Below are positions 5,852 through 13,512 of a DNA stretch of 15,384 nucleotides, in pieces. How positions within the stretch are numbered: position 1 is the first letter of the stretch; the number at the start of each line of letters is the position of its first letter. The notes under the pieces were generated by a model. The model was not told the DNA's origin. It saw only the letters and a list, made by a program, of their open reading frames with translations, and did no database searches. The translations under genes and the position numbers were made by a program. This DNA comes from Bacteroidales bacterium UBA4459 (GTDB lineage Bacteria > Bacteroidota > Bacteroidia > Bacteroidales > F082). The stretch covers positions 1 through 15,384 of the forward strand of contig DGOT01000037.1 of the NCBI GenBank assembly GCA_002389465.1. The letters run 5' to 3'.

Positions 5852-6982
5852 ATGAAGTATTACATCATAGCAGGTGAAGCTTCGGGCGATATGCATGCGG
5901 CCCATCTTATCCGGTCGCTGAAAAAAAAGGATCCTCAGACCGTTGTAAGAGGTTGGGGTGGTGACCGCATGATGGATGTAGGAATTGAGATCGTAAAACA
6001 TTACCGCGATCTGGCATTTATGGGGTTTGTTGAAATACTGATGAATATCAGGACCATTGCTAAAAATATTTCCTTCTGCAAACAGGATATCCTATCGTTT
6101 CAACCTGATGTGCTGATCCTTGTTGACTATCCGGGATTCAACCTGAGGATTGCCGATTTTGCCCATAAGCAGGGAATAAAGGTCGTATATTACATCTCAC
6201 CGCAGGTGTGGGCATGGAAAAAATCGCGGGTACATAAAATAAAAAAAGTGGTGGACAGGATGCTGGTGATTCTGCCGTTCGAAAAAGAGTTTTATGCCAA
6301 ATATGGCATTGATGTGGCCTTTGTAGGCCATCCGCTGCTTGATGAGTTGAAAGAGCACCCGAAGACAGAAAAAGCAGAGTTTATAGAGAACAACAGTCTC
6401 GAAGACAAACCCATCATCGCTTTGCTGCCCGGTAGCCGTAAGCAGGAAATAAACAAAATGCTGCATATCATGCTTCAGGTAGTCAGCGATTATCCCGACT
6501 ACCAGTTTGTCATTGGCGGGCTTTCGTCCGTTCCGCATGATTTTTACAAACGTTTTGTCGGGCAGATAAACTGTTCGGTAGTGTATGACCAAATGGGAAG
6601 CCTCTTGCAGCATGCTGAAGCGGCACTGGTTACTTCCGGTACCGCCACGCTGGAAACAGCCCTGATGGAAGTGCCGGAGGTTGTTTGTTACAAAGCCAAT
6701 CCTGTTTCCGTTGCCATTGCCCGAAAAATAATTAACGTACATTATATTTCGCTGGTTAATCTGATTATGGAGCGGGAAATCGTTAGAGAGCTTATCCAGA
6801 AAGATCTGAATCGTAATAAATTGTCACATGAGTTAGGGCTGTTGCTTCGCGACACGCAAAAACGGAAACAGCTCCAGGCTGATTACCAACTCCTTAAAGA
6901 GAAACTCGGAACGGAAGGCGCTTCGGAACGGGCTGCCGGTTTAATTGTTAATTTGATGCAGGAGCAGGAACCTAATCTTTGA
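5852..6982 (+). CDS. lpxB: Lipid-A-disaccharide synthase
   Basis: A 376-residue GT19 glycosyltransferase of normal length. It joins UDP-2,3-diacylglucosamine to lipid X (2,3-diacylglucosamine 1-phosphate), forming the disaccharide backbone of lipid A at the cytoplasmic face of the inner membrane. Family blocks are clear: AGEASGD at 7-13, DYPGFNLRIA at 92-101, YISPQVWAWK at 114-123, FVGHPLLDE at 158-166, LLPGSRKQEI at 191-200, TSGTATLE at 261-268 and SLVNLIM at 300-306. The frame is open for 34 further codons upstream, but those overlap the preceding membrane-protein gene and lack similarity; ATG 5852 puts the start just before the first beta strand and GEASGD, as in known LpxB. Its 3' end overlaps the converging acyl-CoA ligase gene by 11 bases, with no room for a separate terminator. 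Confidence 0.96.
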   Translation: MKYYIIAGEASGDMHAAHLIRSLKKKDPQTVVRGWGGDRMMDVGIEIVKHYRDLAFMGFVEILMNIRTIAKNISFCKQDILSFQPDVLILVDYPGFNLRIADFAHKQGIKVVYYISPQVWAWKKSRVHKIKKVVDRMLVILPFEKEFYAKYGIDVAFVGHPLLDELKEHPKTEKAEFIENNSLEDKPIIALLPGSRKQEINKMLHIMLQVVSDYPDYQFVIGGLSSVPHDFYKRFVGQINCSVVYDQMGSLLQHAEAALVTSGTATLETALMEVPEVVCYKANPVSVAIARKIINVHYISLVNLIMEREIVRELIQKDLNRNKLSHELGLLLRDTQKRKQLQADYQLLKEKLGTEGASERAAGLIVNLMQEQEPNL

Positions 6983-8744
6983 TGTTATAGATTTTGTTGA
7001 TCAGATCCTTGAATTTTTCCAGTATGGTCCTCCTTTTAAGTTTCAGGTTGGCGGTAATTTCGCCGCTATCAATAGTCCACTCGTGGTCAATAAGTTCAAA
7101 TTTTTTAATCTGTTCTGTGTCGCCAAACTGTTTGTTGAAACAATCCAGTTCTTTTTTAATTCTGTTCCTGAACTCCTTATTTCTGATCATTTCTTCGTTG
7201 GTGGTATATTCAACTCCTTTTATCTTACACCACGACTTCATGTGTTCAAAATCGGGTACTATCAGGGCAGCCGCAAATTTCTGATGTTCGCCAACAACCA
7301 TGATCTGGTCGATGAAGGGTGATTCTTTGATTTTGTTTTCCAACAACACAGGAGACACGTATTTACCCATCGAAGTTTTAAATATTTCTTTTACCCTGCC
7401 GGTAATCTTCAGCATGCCGTCTTCATCAACGATGCCTACATCTCCTGTATGCAGCCATCCGTCCACAACAGTTTCTTTGGTAAGGTCCGGCTGTTTGAAA
7501 TAACCCTTCATTACATTGGGCCCTTTCACCAGGATTTCACCTTCTTCCGATATTTTTATCTGTACATTGTTCAGCGGAGGCCCCACGGTACCAATTTTTC
7601 TTTTTCCTTTTTTGAAGGTGTTCACGGCAATCACCGGGGACGACTCAGTCATACCATAGCCTTCCACTGTAGGAATTTTAGCCGCATTGTAAACCCGTGC
7701 CAGCCGTGGTTGAAGGGCAGCACCACCCGATACAATCGACCTCATTTCACCACCGAGAGCGTCTCTCCATTTATTAAATATCAATTTGTTAGCCAGGCTA
7801 AGCCGTAGGTTGTAAAATACACGGTCGGGCCGATCATATTCGTAACGCAACCCGAGGTTAACCGCCCAGAAAAAGAGCTGTTTTTTCAATCCGGTCAGTT
7901 TCCGCCCTTTGGCCAGGATTTTGTCGTAAATCTTCTCCAGTAGCCTTGGCACGGTCGTCATAATATGTGGTTTCACTTCCTGGATATTGTCCACAATAGT
8001 TCCCATGTTTTCGGCATAATAAATGGAAACGCCTTTTAGTTGTAACACATAATTCACCATCCGTTCATAAACATGGCACAAGGGCAGATAACTCAATCCC
8101 CTTGATGATTCATCAACAGGGAAAATAGGAGCTGATGCGATAACATTGCTTAAAATATTATGATGCGTAAGCATAACTCCTTTTGGGTTTCCGGTGGTTC
8201 CCGATGTATAGATCAAGGAAGCAACATCGTGCGGATCTACTTCTGCTTTTAAGCCGCCAAGAACCGCATTATCCATATGTTTCTTGCCTGACTCCACCAG
8301 CTCGCTCAGGTGCTTATGTTCATCGAGTTTCGCAATTGTGTAAATGTCGATGATGTTGTCGATTTCCGGGATAATATGTTCGATCTTCCGCAGTAATTCT
8401 TTTCCTGAAACAAAAACATATTTTACTTCGGCGTGTTTTAATATGTATTTATAATCACTCTCGCTGATGGTTGGATAAACAGGAACATGTACAGCGCCAA
8501 TCTGCATAATGCCCATATCGATAAAATTCCATTCGGGACGGTTATTAGAAATTGTAGCAATCTTATCGCTCTTTTTAATTCCCAGTTGGTGCAACCCGTA
8601 GCTTATATTATCAGCAAACTCCCTATAAGTTTTAATATCATAGGTTACCCACTCACCATTCACCTTACCCGCAAGAGCATTATCTTTGGGTTTGAAAGAT
8701 TCTTCATAAAAAGGTAAAATGTCAAAAAGTCTCTTTATTTCCAT
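6972..8744 (-). CDS. Long-chain fatty acid-CoA ligase (AMP-forming)
   Basis: A 590-residue ANL-superfamily adenylate-forming enzyme. It shows the P-loop-like motif YTSGTTGNPKG (179-189), the adenine-binding EGYGMTE (361-367), GWLHTGD (429-435) and the hinge/C-terminal block GRVKEIFKTSMGKYVSP (449-465), all in order. The extended linker and KEIFKTSMGKYVSP form fit long-chain acyl-CoA synthetases of the FadD/FAA type, which activate fatty acids to acyl-AMP and then acyl-CoA. It is the last gene of a minus-strand group after ispE and the SDR gene, 42 bases downstream of the latter. The start ATG at 8744 has no clear Shine-Dalgarno. Chain-length preference cannot be read from sequence; activation of another carboxylate is possible but less likely. 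Confidence 0.92.
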   Translation of the reverse strand: MEIKRLFDILPFYEESFKPKDNALAGKVNGEWVTYDIKTYREFADNISYGLHQLGIKKSDKIATISNNRPEWNFIDMGIMQIGAVHVPVYPTISESDYKYILKHAEVKYVFVSGKELLRKIEHIIPEIDNIIDIYTIAKLDEHKHLSELVESGKKHMDNAVLGGLKAEVDPHDVASLIYTSGTTGNPKGVMLTHHNILSNVIASAPIFPVDESSRGLSYLPLCHVYERMVNYVLQLKGVSIYYAENMGTIVDNIQEVKPHIMTTVPRLLEKIYDKILAKGRKLTGLKKQLFFWAVNLGLRYEYDRPDRVFYNLRLSLANKLIFNKWRDALGGEMRSIVSGGAALQPRLARVYNAAKIPTVEGYGMTESSPVIAVNTFKKGKRKIGTVGPPLNNVQIKISEEGEILVKGPNVMKGYFKQPDLTKETVVDGWLHTGDVGIVDEDGMLKITGRVKEIFKTSMGKYVSPVLLENKIKESPFIDQIMVVGEHQKFAAALIVPDFEHMKSWCKIKGVEYTTNEEMIRNKEFRNRIKKELDCFNKQFGDTEQIKKFELIDHEWTIDSGEITANLKLKRRTILEKFKDLINKIYNIKD

Positions 8745-8786
8745 AACAAATCAGTTCACGTTATTATAAACAAAGTGGAAATTAAT

Positions 8787-9545
8787 TTATTCTTTATGCA
8801 TGACCGTTGCACTGGCCTGGGCTGTCGGCATAATCACCAGATCGTTTACCGTAACATGAGCCGGAAGTGTAGTTACATAATAAGTAACTTCCGCAATATC
8901 CTCAGCATGTAGGGGCTCATAACCTCTATACACTTGCCGGGCCTTTTCAGTATCGCCCTTAAAGCGCACTTCCGAAAATTCCGTTTCAACAGCTCCCGGA
9001 GCAATTTGTGACACGCGTATTCCATGTTGCACGAGGTCAATGCGTATGCCTTTTGTGAGGGCATTAACGGCATGTTTTGTGGCACAGTAAACGTTACCGT
9101 TAGGGTACACTTCTTTTCCTGCAATGGATCCGATGTTGATAATATGCCCGCGTAGCTGCTCTATCATCAGCGGAGCAATCGCCCTGGTCATATACAGCAA
9201 TCCTTTGACGTTGGTATCGATCATCTGTTCCCAGTCGTCAATAACACCCGTTTGGATCGGATTAAGTCCTGCAGCCAGCCCGGCATTATTAACCAGTATG
9301 TCAATTTTTTTCCAATCATCCGGCAGGGAAGCGATGGCTTCCACCACCTTTTTCTGTTCTCTGATGTCAAAATTCAGAGACAATACATTTACACCGTATT
9401 TTTCTTTCAGTTCTGATGATAAATTGTTCAGTCTTTCTTTTCTTCGTCCGGTGATGATCAGGTTGTGTCCTTCGCTGGCAAAGCGTTGGGCACAGGCATA
9501 TCCTATGCCGCTGGTGGCGCCTGTTATCAGTGTGATTTTATTCAT
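8787..9545 (-). CDS. SDR-family NAD(P)-dependent oxidoreductase (YdfG-like)
   Basis: A 252-residue classical short-chain dehydrogenase. The cofactor motif is TGATSGIG (8-15); GRRKERL (33-39) after the second strand, with Arg34 and Arg35, favours NADP(H); NNAG is at 86-89, the structural Asn at 112 (TNVKG), and the catalytic triad is Ser140, Tyr153 and Lys157 (YCATK). The overall pattern, including PGAVETEFS, resembles the YdfG/serine dehydrogenase subgroup, which reduces or oxidises 3-hydroxy acids such as L-allo-threonine or malonic semialdehyde. Substrate remains uncertain. It starts only five bases after ispE ends and precedes the acyl-CoA ligase, so the three are probably cotranscribed; no pathway link is obvious. 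Confidence 0.93.
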   Translation of the reverse strand: MNKITLITGATSGIGYACAQRFASEGHNLIITGRRKERLNNLSSELKEKYGVNVLSLNFDIREQKKVVEAIASLPDDWKKIDILVNNAGLAAGLNPIQTGVIDDWEQMIDTNVKGLLYMTRAIAPLMIEQLRGHIINIGSIAGKEVYPNGNVYCATKHAVNALTKGIRIDLVQHGIRVSQIAPGAVETEFSEVRFKGDTEKARQVYRGYEPLHAEDIAEVTYYVTTLPAHVTVNDLVIMPTAQASATVMHKE

Positions 9546-9550
9546 AGTTT

Positions 9551-10360
9551 TTAATTTAAAATTCCGTTCCGGATAATATAGTCCGGGAACTTATGTCGTA
9601 TTTCTATGGGTTGGTCAAAAATTCCGTAAAAAGCCGAACCGCTCCCCGTTAAGGAGGCAAATATAGCCCCTTCCCTGTAAAGAGTTTTTTTTATTTCTTT
9701 TAGTTTGGGATGCAGTTTAAAAATAAAAGGCTCAAAATCATTTTGTAACCGACCCCGCCATTGCTCAACGGGTAGTTTAATGACTTCGCCGGGAGGTATT
9801 TCAGGTACGGTCAGGTTTATCTTTTTATAGGCTTCTGCTGTAGGAATATGGATGCCTGGAAAAACAACAACAATATGTTTCCCCTTCAGGTTTACAGGTA
9901 CATCATGCACAACTTCTCCGAATCCTTGTACTAGGGCAACTCTGTTTTTAAGAAAGAAGGGGCAATCACTCCCCAGTTGGAGGGCATATGCATGGAGCAA
10001 AGTTTTTGTAAGCGACAATCCAAAGAGATCATTCAAAGCTTGCAGAAAGAAAACTCCGTCCGAAGAGCCGCCACCCAACCCTGATCCCGGTGGTATATTT
10101 TTAAGTAGTTTTACTTCAACAGGTGCTATCTGGTAGGCATCATGCACTAGTTTCCAGGCTTTATACACGATATTTTCTTCCGTCGGTACTGCAATTTTAT
10201 GGCCATAAACAGTCAGGTTGAACGTTTGGGAAGGCAGAAATTCCAGGACATCAAAAACAGGAAGGGGGTACAGCACAGTTTCAATGTCATGAAAGCCATC
10301 GGTTCTCTTATGCTGAACCGACAATCCCAGGTTTATTTTGCCATTTGGAAACAGAATCAT
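9551..10360 (-). CDS. ispE: 4-diphosphocytidyl-2-C-methyl-D-erythritol kinase
   Basis: A 269-residue GHMP kinase acting in the non-mevalonate (MEP) isoprenoid pathway: it phosphorylates the 2-hydroxyl of CDP-methylerythritol using ATP in the cytoplasm. The N-terminus is FPNGKINLGL with Lys8 as the conserved active-site lysine; the ATP-binding GHMP loop is PPGSGLGGGSSDG (90-102); GSDCPFF (130-136) supplies the catalytic Asp132; the C-terminal glycine-rich GSGSAFYGIF completes the fold. A TTG at 10366 is in frame two codons upstream but sits inside an exact -7 promoter box, so I use ATG 10360. The prenyltransferase at 1586 would consume products of this pathway. It leads a minus-strand group with the SDR and acyl-CoA ligase genes. 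Confidence 0.95.
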   Translation of the reverse strand: MILFPNGKINLGLSVQHKRTDGFHDIETVLYPLPVFDVLEFLPSQTFNLTVYGHKIAVPTEENIVYKAWKLVHDAYQIAPVEVKLLKNIPPGSGLGGGSSDGVFFLQALNDLFGLSLTKTLLHAYALQLGSDCPFFLKNRVALVQGFGEVVHDVPVNLKGKHIVVVFPGIHIPTAEAYKKINLTVPEIPPGEVIKLPVEQWRGRLQNDFEPFIFKLHPKLKEIKKTLYREGAIFASLTGSGSAFYGIFDQPIEIRHKFPDYIIRNGILN

Positions 10361-10363
10361 CCG

Positions 10364-10371
10364 CAAATGTA
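10364..10371 (-). promoter_or_regulatory. Bacteroidota -7 box TACATTTG directly before ispE
   Basis: On the minus strand, bases 10371-10364 read TACATTTG, an exact TAnnTTTG match ending three bases before the ATG at 10360. Transcription from it would start at or about the start codon, giving a leaderless or almost leaderless ispE message. No clear -33 TTTG accompanies it. Confidence 0.45.
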
Positions 10372-10456
10372 ATTATTTACTAAAAATAATAATTTGTTCC
10401 GGTAAACACATTTTGATAACTAAACGGAAAACATGTATTTCAAACTCAATTCTTAT

Positions 10457-10464
10457 TACTTTTG
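10457..10464 (+). promoter_or_regulatory. Bacteroidota -7 box TACTTTTG upstream of the GH3 gene
   Basis: TACTTTTG is an exact TAnnTTTG match 33 bases before the GH3 ATG, giving a leader of about 25-30 bases that contains the AAAAGGA site. The 137-base gap 10361-10497 thus holds divergent promoter candidates for ispE and GH3 and is otherwise AT-rich. Confidence 0.5.
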
Positions 10465-10484
10465 AGATGTTAAATCCAAAACAT

Positions 10485-10491
10485 AAAAGGA
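10485..10491 (+). promoter_or_regulatory. AAAAGGA ribosome-binding site of the GH3 gene
   Basis: AAAAGGA lies six bases before ATG 10498 and supports that start. Confidence 0.55.
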
Positions 10492-10497
10492 ATCTAT

Positions 10498-12027
10498 ATG
10501 GCCCTCTTGGTTTCTGCACTTAATTGGTTGATAAAAAAAAGGATACATCAGATTGGTCTGTTCATGAAATACCCTCATGAGGTGCAGGAAGAATGGTTCA
10601 AAAAGCTTATTGTCACAGCTAAAGATACCGAGTGGGGCCGCAAATACGACTACAAAAGCATCCAATCGGTTACAACATTTACTGAGCGCGTACCCATTAG
10701 TACTTATGAAGATTTGAAACCGGTTATTGACAGGTTGAGGGCAGGTGAGCAAAATTTATTATGGCCCGAGGAGGTGAAATGGTTTGCCAAATCTTCGGGA
10801 ACAACGGCCGGAAAAAGCAAATTTATTCCTGTAACCGAAGCGGCGTTGAATGAGTGCCATTATAAAGGAGGCAAAGATATGCTCTCCATGTATTTTAACT
10901 TATATTCTGGTGCCGGATTGTTCAATGGAAAAGGACTGGCAATGGGGGGGAGCGGCGCCATCAGGGAAGTAAGCAACACTACCTATTATGAAGGTGATCT
11001 GTCGGCAATTATTATGAACAACCTCCCGTTCTGGGCACAGTTTAAGCGGACTCCTTCATTACCCATAGCCCTGATGGACGAATGGGAAAATAAACTGGAG
11101 TTGATGACGGAGTCAACCATTGATCATGATGTAACGAGTTTGTCGGGCGTTCCCTCGTGGATGTTGGTTCTATTGCGTAAGATCCTGAAAAAATCAGGCA
11201 AAAATACTATTGACGAAATTTGGCCCAATTTGGAGGTGTTTTTTCACGGCGGCGTGAATTTTGAGCCGTACCGGGAACAATTCAATCAGATCATTAAGTC
11301 GGATAAAATGACGTATTTCAATACGTACAATGCTTCCGAAGGATTTTTTGGCATCCAATACGGCAAAGAAAGAGGTGATCTGCTGCTGATGCTAGATTAT
11401 GGGATCTTTTATGAGTTTATCCCTTATGGGGAATTGGGTAAGGAAAATCCAGAGGTGAAACAGCTGTCCGAAGTGGAGGCGGGAGAAAATTACGCTATGA
11501 TAATCAGTACAAACGGAGGGTTATGGAGGTATAAAATTGGTGATACGGTTATGTTTACTTCTACCAATCCGTATGTGATCAAAATTACCGGAAGGACTAA
11601 AAACTATATCAATGTGGTAGGTGAGGAGCTGATCATTGATAATGCGGAGAAAGCTCTGTCGATTGCTTGTAAAAAAACATCGGCTGTATTATCCGAATAT
11701 ACCGCAGCGCCCTTGTTCAGGGGTGAAGAAATTACACACCAGTGGCTTATCGAATTTGAAAAGCAACCGGACAACTTCGATTTTTTCAACGAGGCTTTTG
11801 ACAATGCCTTAAAAGCGGTAAATTCTGATTATGAAGCCAAAAGGTATCATGACTTTGTATTGAAACCGCCCCTTGTTGTGAATCTGCCTGAAGGTACGTT
11901 TTACCATTGGATGAAAAAGCGAAATAAACTGGGTGGGCAAAACAAGGTGCCACGGCTTTCAAACGACCGGAAATATCTGGATGAAATACAAAAATTATTG
12001 AAAGAACAAGGAGAATTTGATTTTTAA
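10498..12027 (+). CDS. GH3 family acyl-adenylating protein
   Basis: A 509-residue protein of the GH3 branch of adenylate-forming enzymes, named after plant GH3 proteins (JAR1 and indole-acetate amido synthetases) that couple amino acids to hormone carboxylates through an acyl-AMP intermediate. The GH3-type phosphate-binding motif is SSGTTAGKSKFIP (99-111), unlike the YTSGTTG of acyl-CoA ligases; YNASEGFFGIQ (277-287) matches the adenine/substrate motif; WRYKIGD (343-349) and GRTKNYINVVGEEL (365-378) follow as in the family. It also opens with the usual helical segment ending in DTEWGRKYDY. Bacterial members are common in Bacteroidota but their substrates are not known, so amino-acid conjugation is only an analogy. 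No signal peptide or transmembrane helix is evident. The next gene, dNK, begins 49 bases on and shows no obvious functional link. Confidence 0.92.
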   Translation: MALLVSALNWLIKKRIHQIGLFMKYPHEVQEEWFKKLIVTAKDTEWGRKYDYKSIQSVTTFTERVPISTYEDLKPVIDRLRAGEQNLLWPEEVKWFAKSSGTTAGKSKFIPVTEAALNECHYKGGKDMLSMYFNLYSGAGLFNGKGLAMGGSGAIREVSNTTYYEGDLSAIIMNNLPFWAQFKRTPSLPIALMDEWENKLELMTESTIDHDVTSLSGVPSWMLVLLRKILKKSGKNTIDEIWPNLEVFFHGGVNFEPYREQFNQIIKSDKMTYFNTYNASEGFFGIQYGKERGDLLLMLDYGIFYEFIPYGELGKENPEVKQLSEVEAGENYAMIISTNGGLWRYKIGDTVMFTSTNPYVIKITGRTKNYINVVGEELIIDNAEKALSIACKKTSAVLSEYTAAPLFRGEEITHQWLIEFEKQPDNFDFFNEAFDNALKAVNSDYEAKRYHDFVLKPPLVVNLPEGTFYHWMKKRNKLGGQNKVPRLSNDRKYLDEIQKLLKEQGEFDF

Positions 12028-12076
12028 TTCAACCACAGCATTTATTTTTTTAAATTCGTAGCTAAAAAATTATTCG

Positions 12077-12688
12077 ATGCATATAGCCATAGCAGGGAAC
12101 ATTGGATCCGGAAAAACAACCTTAACACGGTTGCTTGCCAAACATTTTGGGTGGAAACCACATTACGAAGATGTAGAGAACAACCCGTATCTTCATAGTT
12201 TTTATGAAGATATGCAACGATGGTCGTTCAATCTTCAAATCTACTTTCTAAACTCACGGTTCAGGCAGGTTGTTGAAATTAGAAAAAGTGGAAAAAACAT
12301 CATTCAGGATCGTACAATTTATGAGGATGCCCACATCTTTGCACCTAATCTGCATGCAATGAACCTGATGTCGTCACGTGATTTTGACAACTACATCTCC
12401 CTTTTTGAGCTTATGAGTACATTTATTCAACCGCCCGATTTGTTGATCTACCTGAGGGCATCGGTATCAACACTGGTGGAACAAATTCAGAAAAGAGGCA
12501 GGGATTACGAAGAGTCGATCCGACTTGATTACCTGAAACTGCTCAACGAACGGTATGAAGCGTGGATTGAGAAATACACACTGGGCAAATTGCTGGTGAT
12601 CAATGTGGATGAGACTGATTTTAACAATCCGGAAAATCTGAGTATTGTTATCGATAAAGTAAACGCCGACCTGCACGGCCTCTTTTAA
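12077..12688 (+). CDS. Deoxynucleoside kinase
   Basis: A 203-residue deoxyribonucleoside kinase of the dNK/dCK-dGK fold. The P-loop is GNIGSGKTT (7-15); the substrate-site helix region holds the Glu31 and Trp49-Gln54 positions expected for the base and sugar; QDRTIYED (77-84) is the Asp-Arg motif with a following Glu; the LID has RGRDYE (140-145) with arginines for ATP. Such kinases phosphorylate deoxynucleosides to 5'-monophosphates for dNTP salvage in the cytoplasm. Specificity (purine or pyrimidine) cannot be decided from the sequence alone. ATG 12077 is 49 bases after the GH3 stop; the intervening sequence is AT-rich with an imperfect -7-like TAAATTCG at 12051. kdsB follows 21 bases downstream, so they may share a transcript. 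Confidence 0.92.
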   Translation: MHIAIAGNIGSGKTTLTRLLAKHFGWKPHYEDVENNPYLHSFYEDMQRWSFNLQIYFLNSRFRQVVEIRKSGKNIIQDRTIYEDAHIFAPNLHAMNLMSSRDFDNYISLFELMSTFIQPPDLLIYLRASVSTLVEQIQKRGRDYEESIRLDYLKLLNERYEAWIEKYTLGKLLVINVDETDFNNPENLSIVIDKVNADLHGLF

Positions 12689-12709
12689 CAGTTCAACTAA
12701 TCTTTTTTA

Positions 12710-13459
12710 ATGGCAGTTCTTGGAATTATACCCGCACGCTATGCTTCAACCCGTTTTCCGGGAAAACCCCTCGCGCGGATTAATGGCAAGTCGATGATCC
12801 GGAGAGTTTACGAGCAGTGTCTGCTTGCCGGAAAACCGGACAAAATAGTTGTTGCCACAGATGACGAGCGTATTTTCAACCAGGTGCAGGAATTTGGCGG
12901 AGAAGTGGTGATGACCGAAGAAGAACATCAGAACGGAACTTCAAGATGTGTCGAAGCATTAAGCATCATTGAAGAGAAAACCGGTAAATCATTTGATTTT
13001 ATTATCAACATTCAGGGTGACGAGCCGTTTATCAATCCTCTGCAAATTGACAAAGTGGCAAGTTTGCTCGAGAAAACACCAGTGCAGATAGCAACCCTGG
13101 GAAAGAAAATTGACAAAAAGGAAGATCTGTTTGATCCCAATGTGGTTAAACTGGTCACAAACAAAGATCATAAAGCTCTATATTTCAGCAGGCAACCCAT
13201 ACCTCATGTAAGAGAAGCTGAAATGGATCAGTGGCTCGAAAAAGCTGACTTTTATAAACACATAGGTATCTATGGTTACAAGCGGGATGTATTGACGGAG
13301 ATTGTTGCTTTGCCGCCCGGCAAGCTCGAAGTTGCTGAACGCTTGGAGCAGCTCAAGTGGATGGAAAACGGGTATGATATATTCGTCGATTACACAGATT
13401 TTGACAGTTTTTCTGTGGATACGCCGGATGACTTATTAAAATTTACGAACAAACCTTGA
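12710..13459 (+). CDS. kdsB: 3-deoxy-manno-octulosonate cytidylyltransferase
   Basis: A 249-residue CMP-Kdo synthetase of normal length. It activates Kdo with CTP to CMP-Kdo, the donor used to attach Kdo to lipid A. Diagnostic blocks are the nucleotide-binding IIPARYASTRFPGKPL (6-21), VVATDDERI (47-55), the HQNGTSRC segment (73-80), NIQGDEPFI (100-108) with metal-binding Asp103, and the terminal FDSFSVDTPDDL. With lpxB and the KdsC-like phosphatase elsewhere in the window, this shows a Gram-negative Kdo-lipid A pathway, although the genes sit in three different groups. The ATG has no clear Shine-Dalgarno. The end of the gene carries a candidate -33 element for the next gene. Confidence 0.96.
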   Translation: MAVLGIIPARYASTRFPGKPLARINGKSMIRRVYEQCLLAGKPDKIVVATDDERIFNQVQEFGGEVVMTEEEHQNGTSRCVEALSIIEEKTGKSFDFIINIQGDEPFINPLQIDKVASLLEKTPVQIATLGKKIDKKEDLFDPNVVKLVTNKDHKALYFSRQPIPHVREAEMDQWLEKADFYKHIGIYGYKRDVLTEIVALPPGKLEVAERLEQLKWMENGYDIFVDYTDFDSFSVDTPDDLLKFTNKP

Positions 13460-13486
13460 TAATAAGTGGATGAATTCCTAATTTAG
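13455..13486 (+). promoter_or_regulatory. Candidate promoter (CTTG, 20-base spacer, TAATTTAG) for the HU-SPOR gene
   Basis: CTTG at 13455-13458 and TAATTTAG at 13479-13486 match TTTG and TAnnTTTG at three of four and five of six fixed positions, with the usual 20-base spacing. The -33 part overlaps the kdsB stop codon. Confidence 0.4.
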
Positions 13487-13500
13487 CGGGTTCTGAAATC

Positions 13501-13507
13501 AAAAGGA
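13501..13507 (+). promoter_or_regulatory. AAAAGGA ribosome-binding site supporting the GTG start at 13513
   Basis: AAAAGGA lies five bases before GTG 13513. It decides for the GTG start, because no in-frame ATG occurs until far into the HU-like domain. Confidence 0.6.
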
Positions 13508-13512
13508 ATACC

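Noticed and set aside
6197..6742. 181-codon open frame on the minus strand
   Set aside because: It is fully antisense to the well-supported lpxB and its Cys/His/Phe-rich composition is typical of a shadow frame.
7449..7808. 119-codon open frame on the plus strand
   Set aside because: It lies antisense within the acyl-CoA ligase gene, whose motifs are intact.
9124..9576. 150-codon open frame on the plus strand
   Set aside because: It is antisense to the SDR gene, Ser/Leu-rich, and has no recognisable domain.
10371..10394. AATTATT/AATAATT inverted repeat in the ispE-GH3 intergenic region
   Set aside because: It is made only of A and T in an AT-rich gap, so chance is a sufficient explanation.
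12028..12076. Possible terminator or promoter between GH3 and dNK
   Set aside because: There is a T-run but no stem before it, and the -7-like TAAATTCG deviates from consensus with no -33 partner at the right distance.
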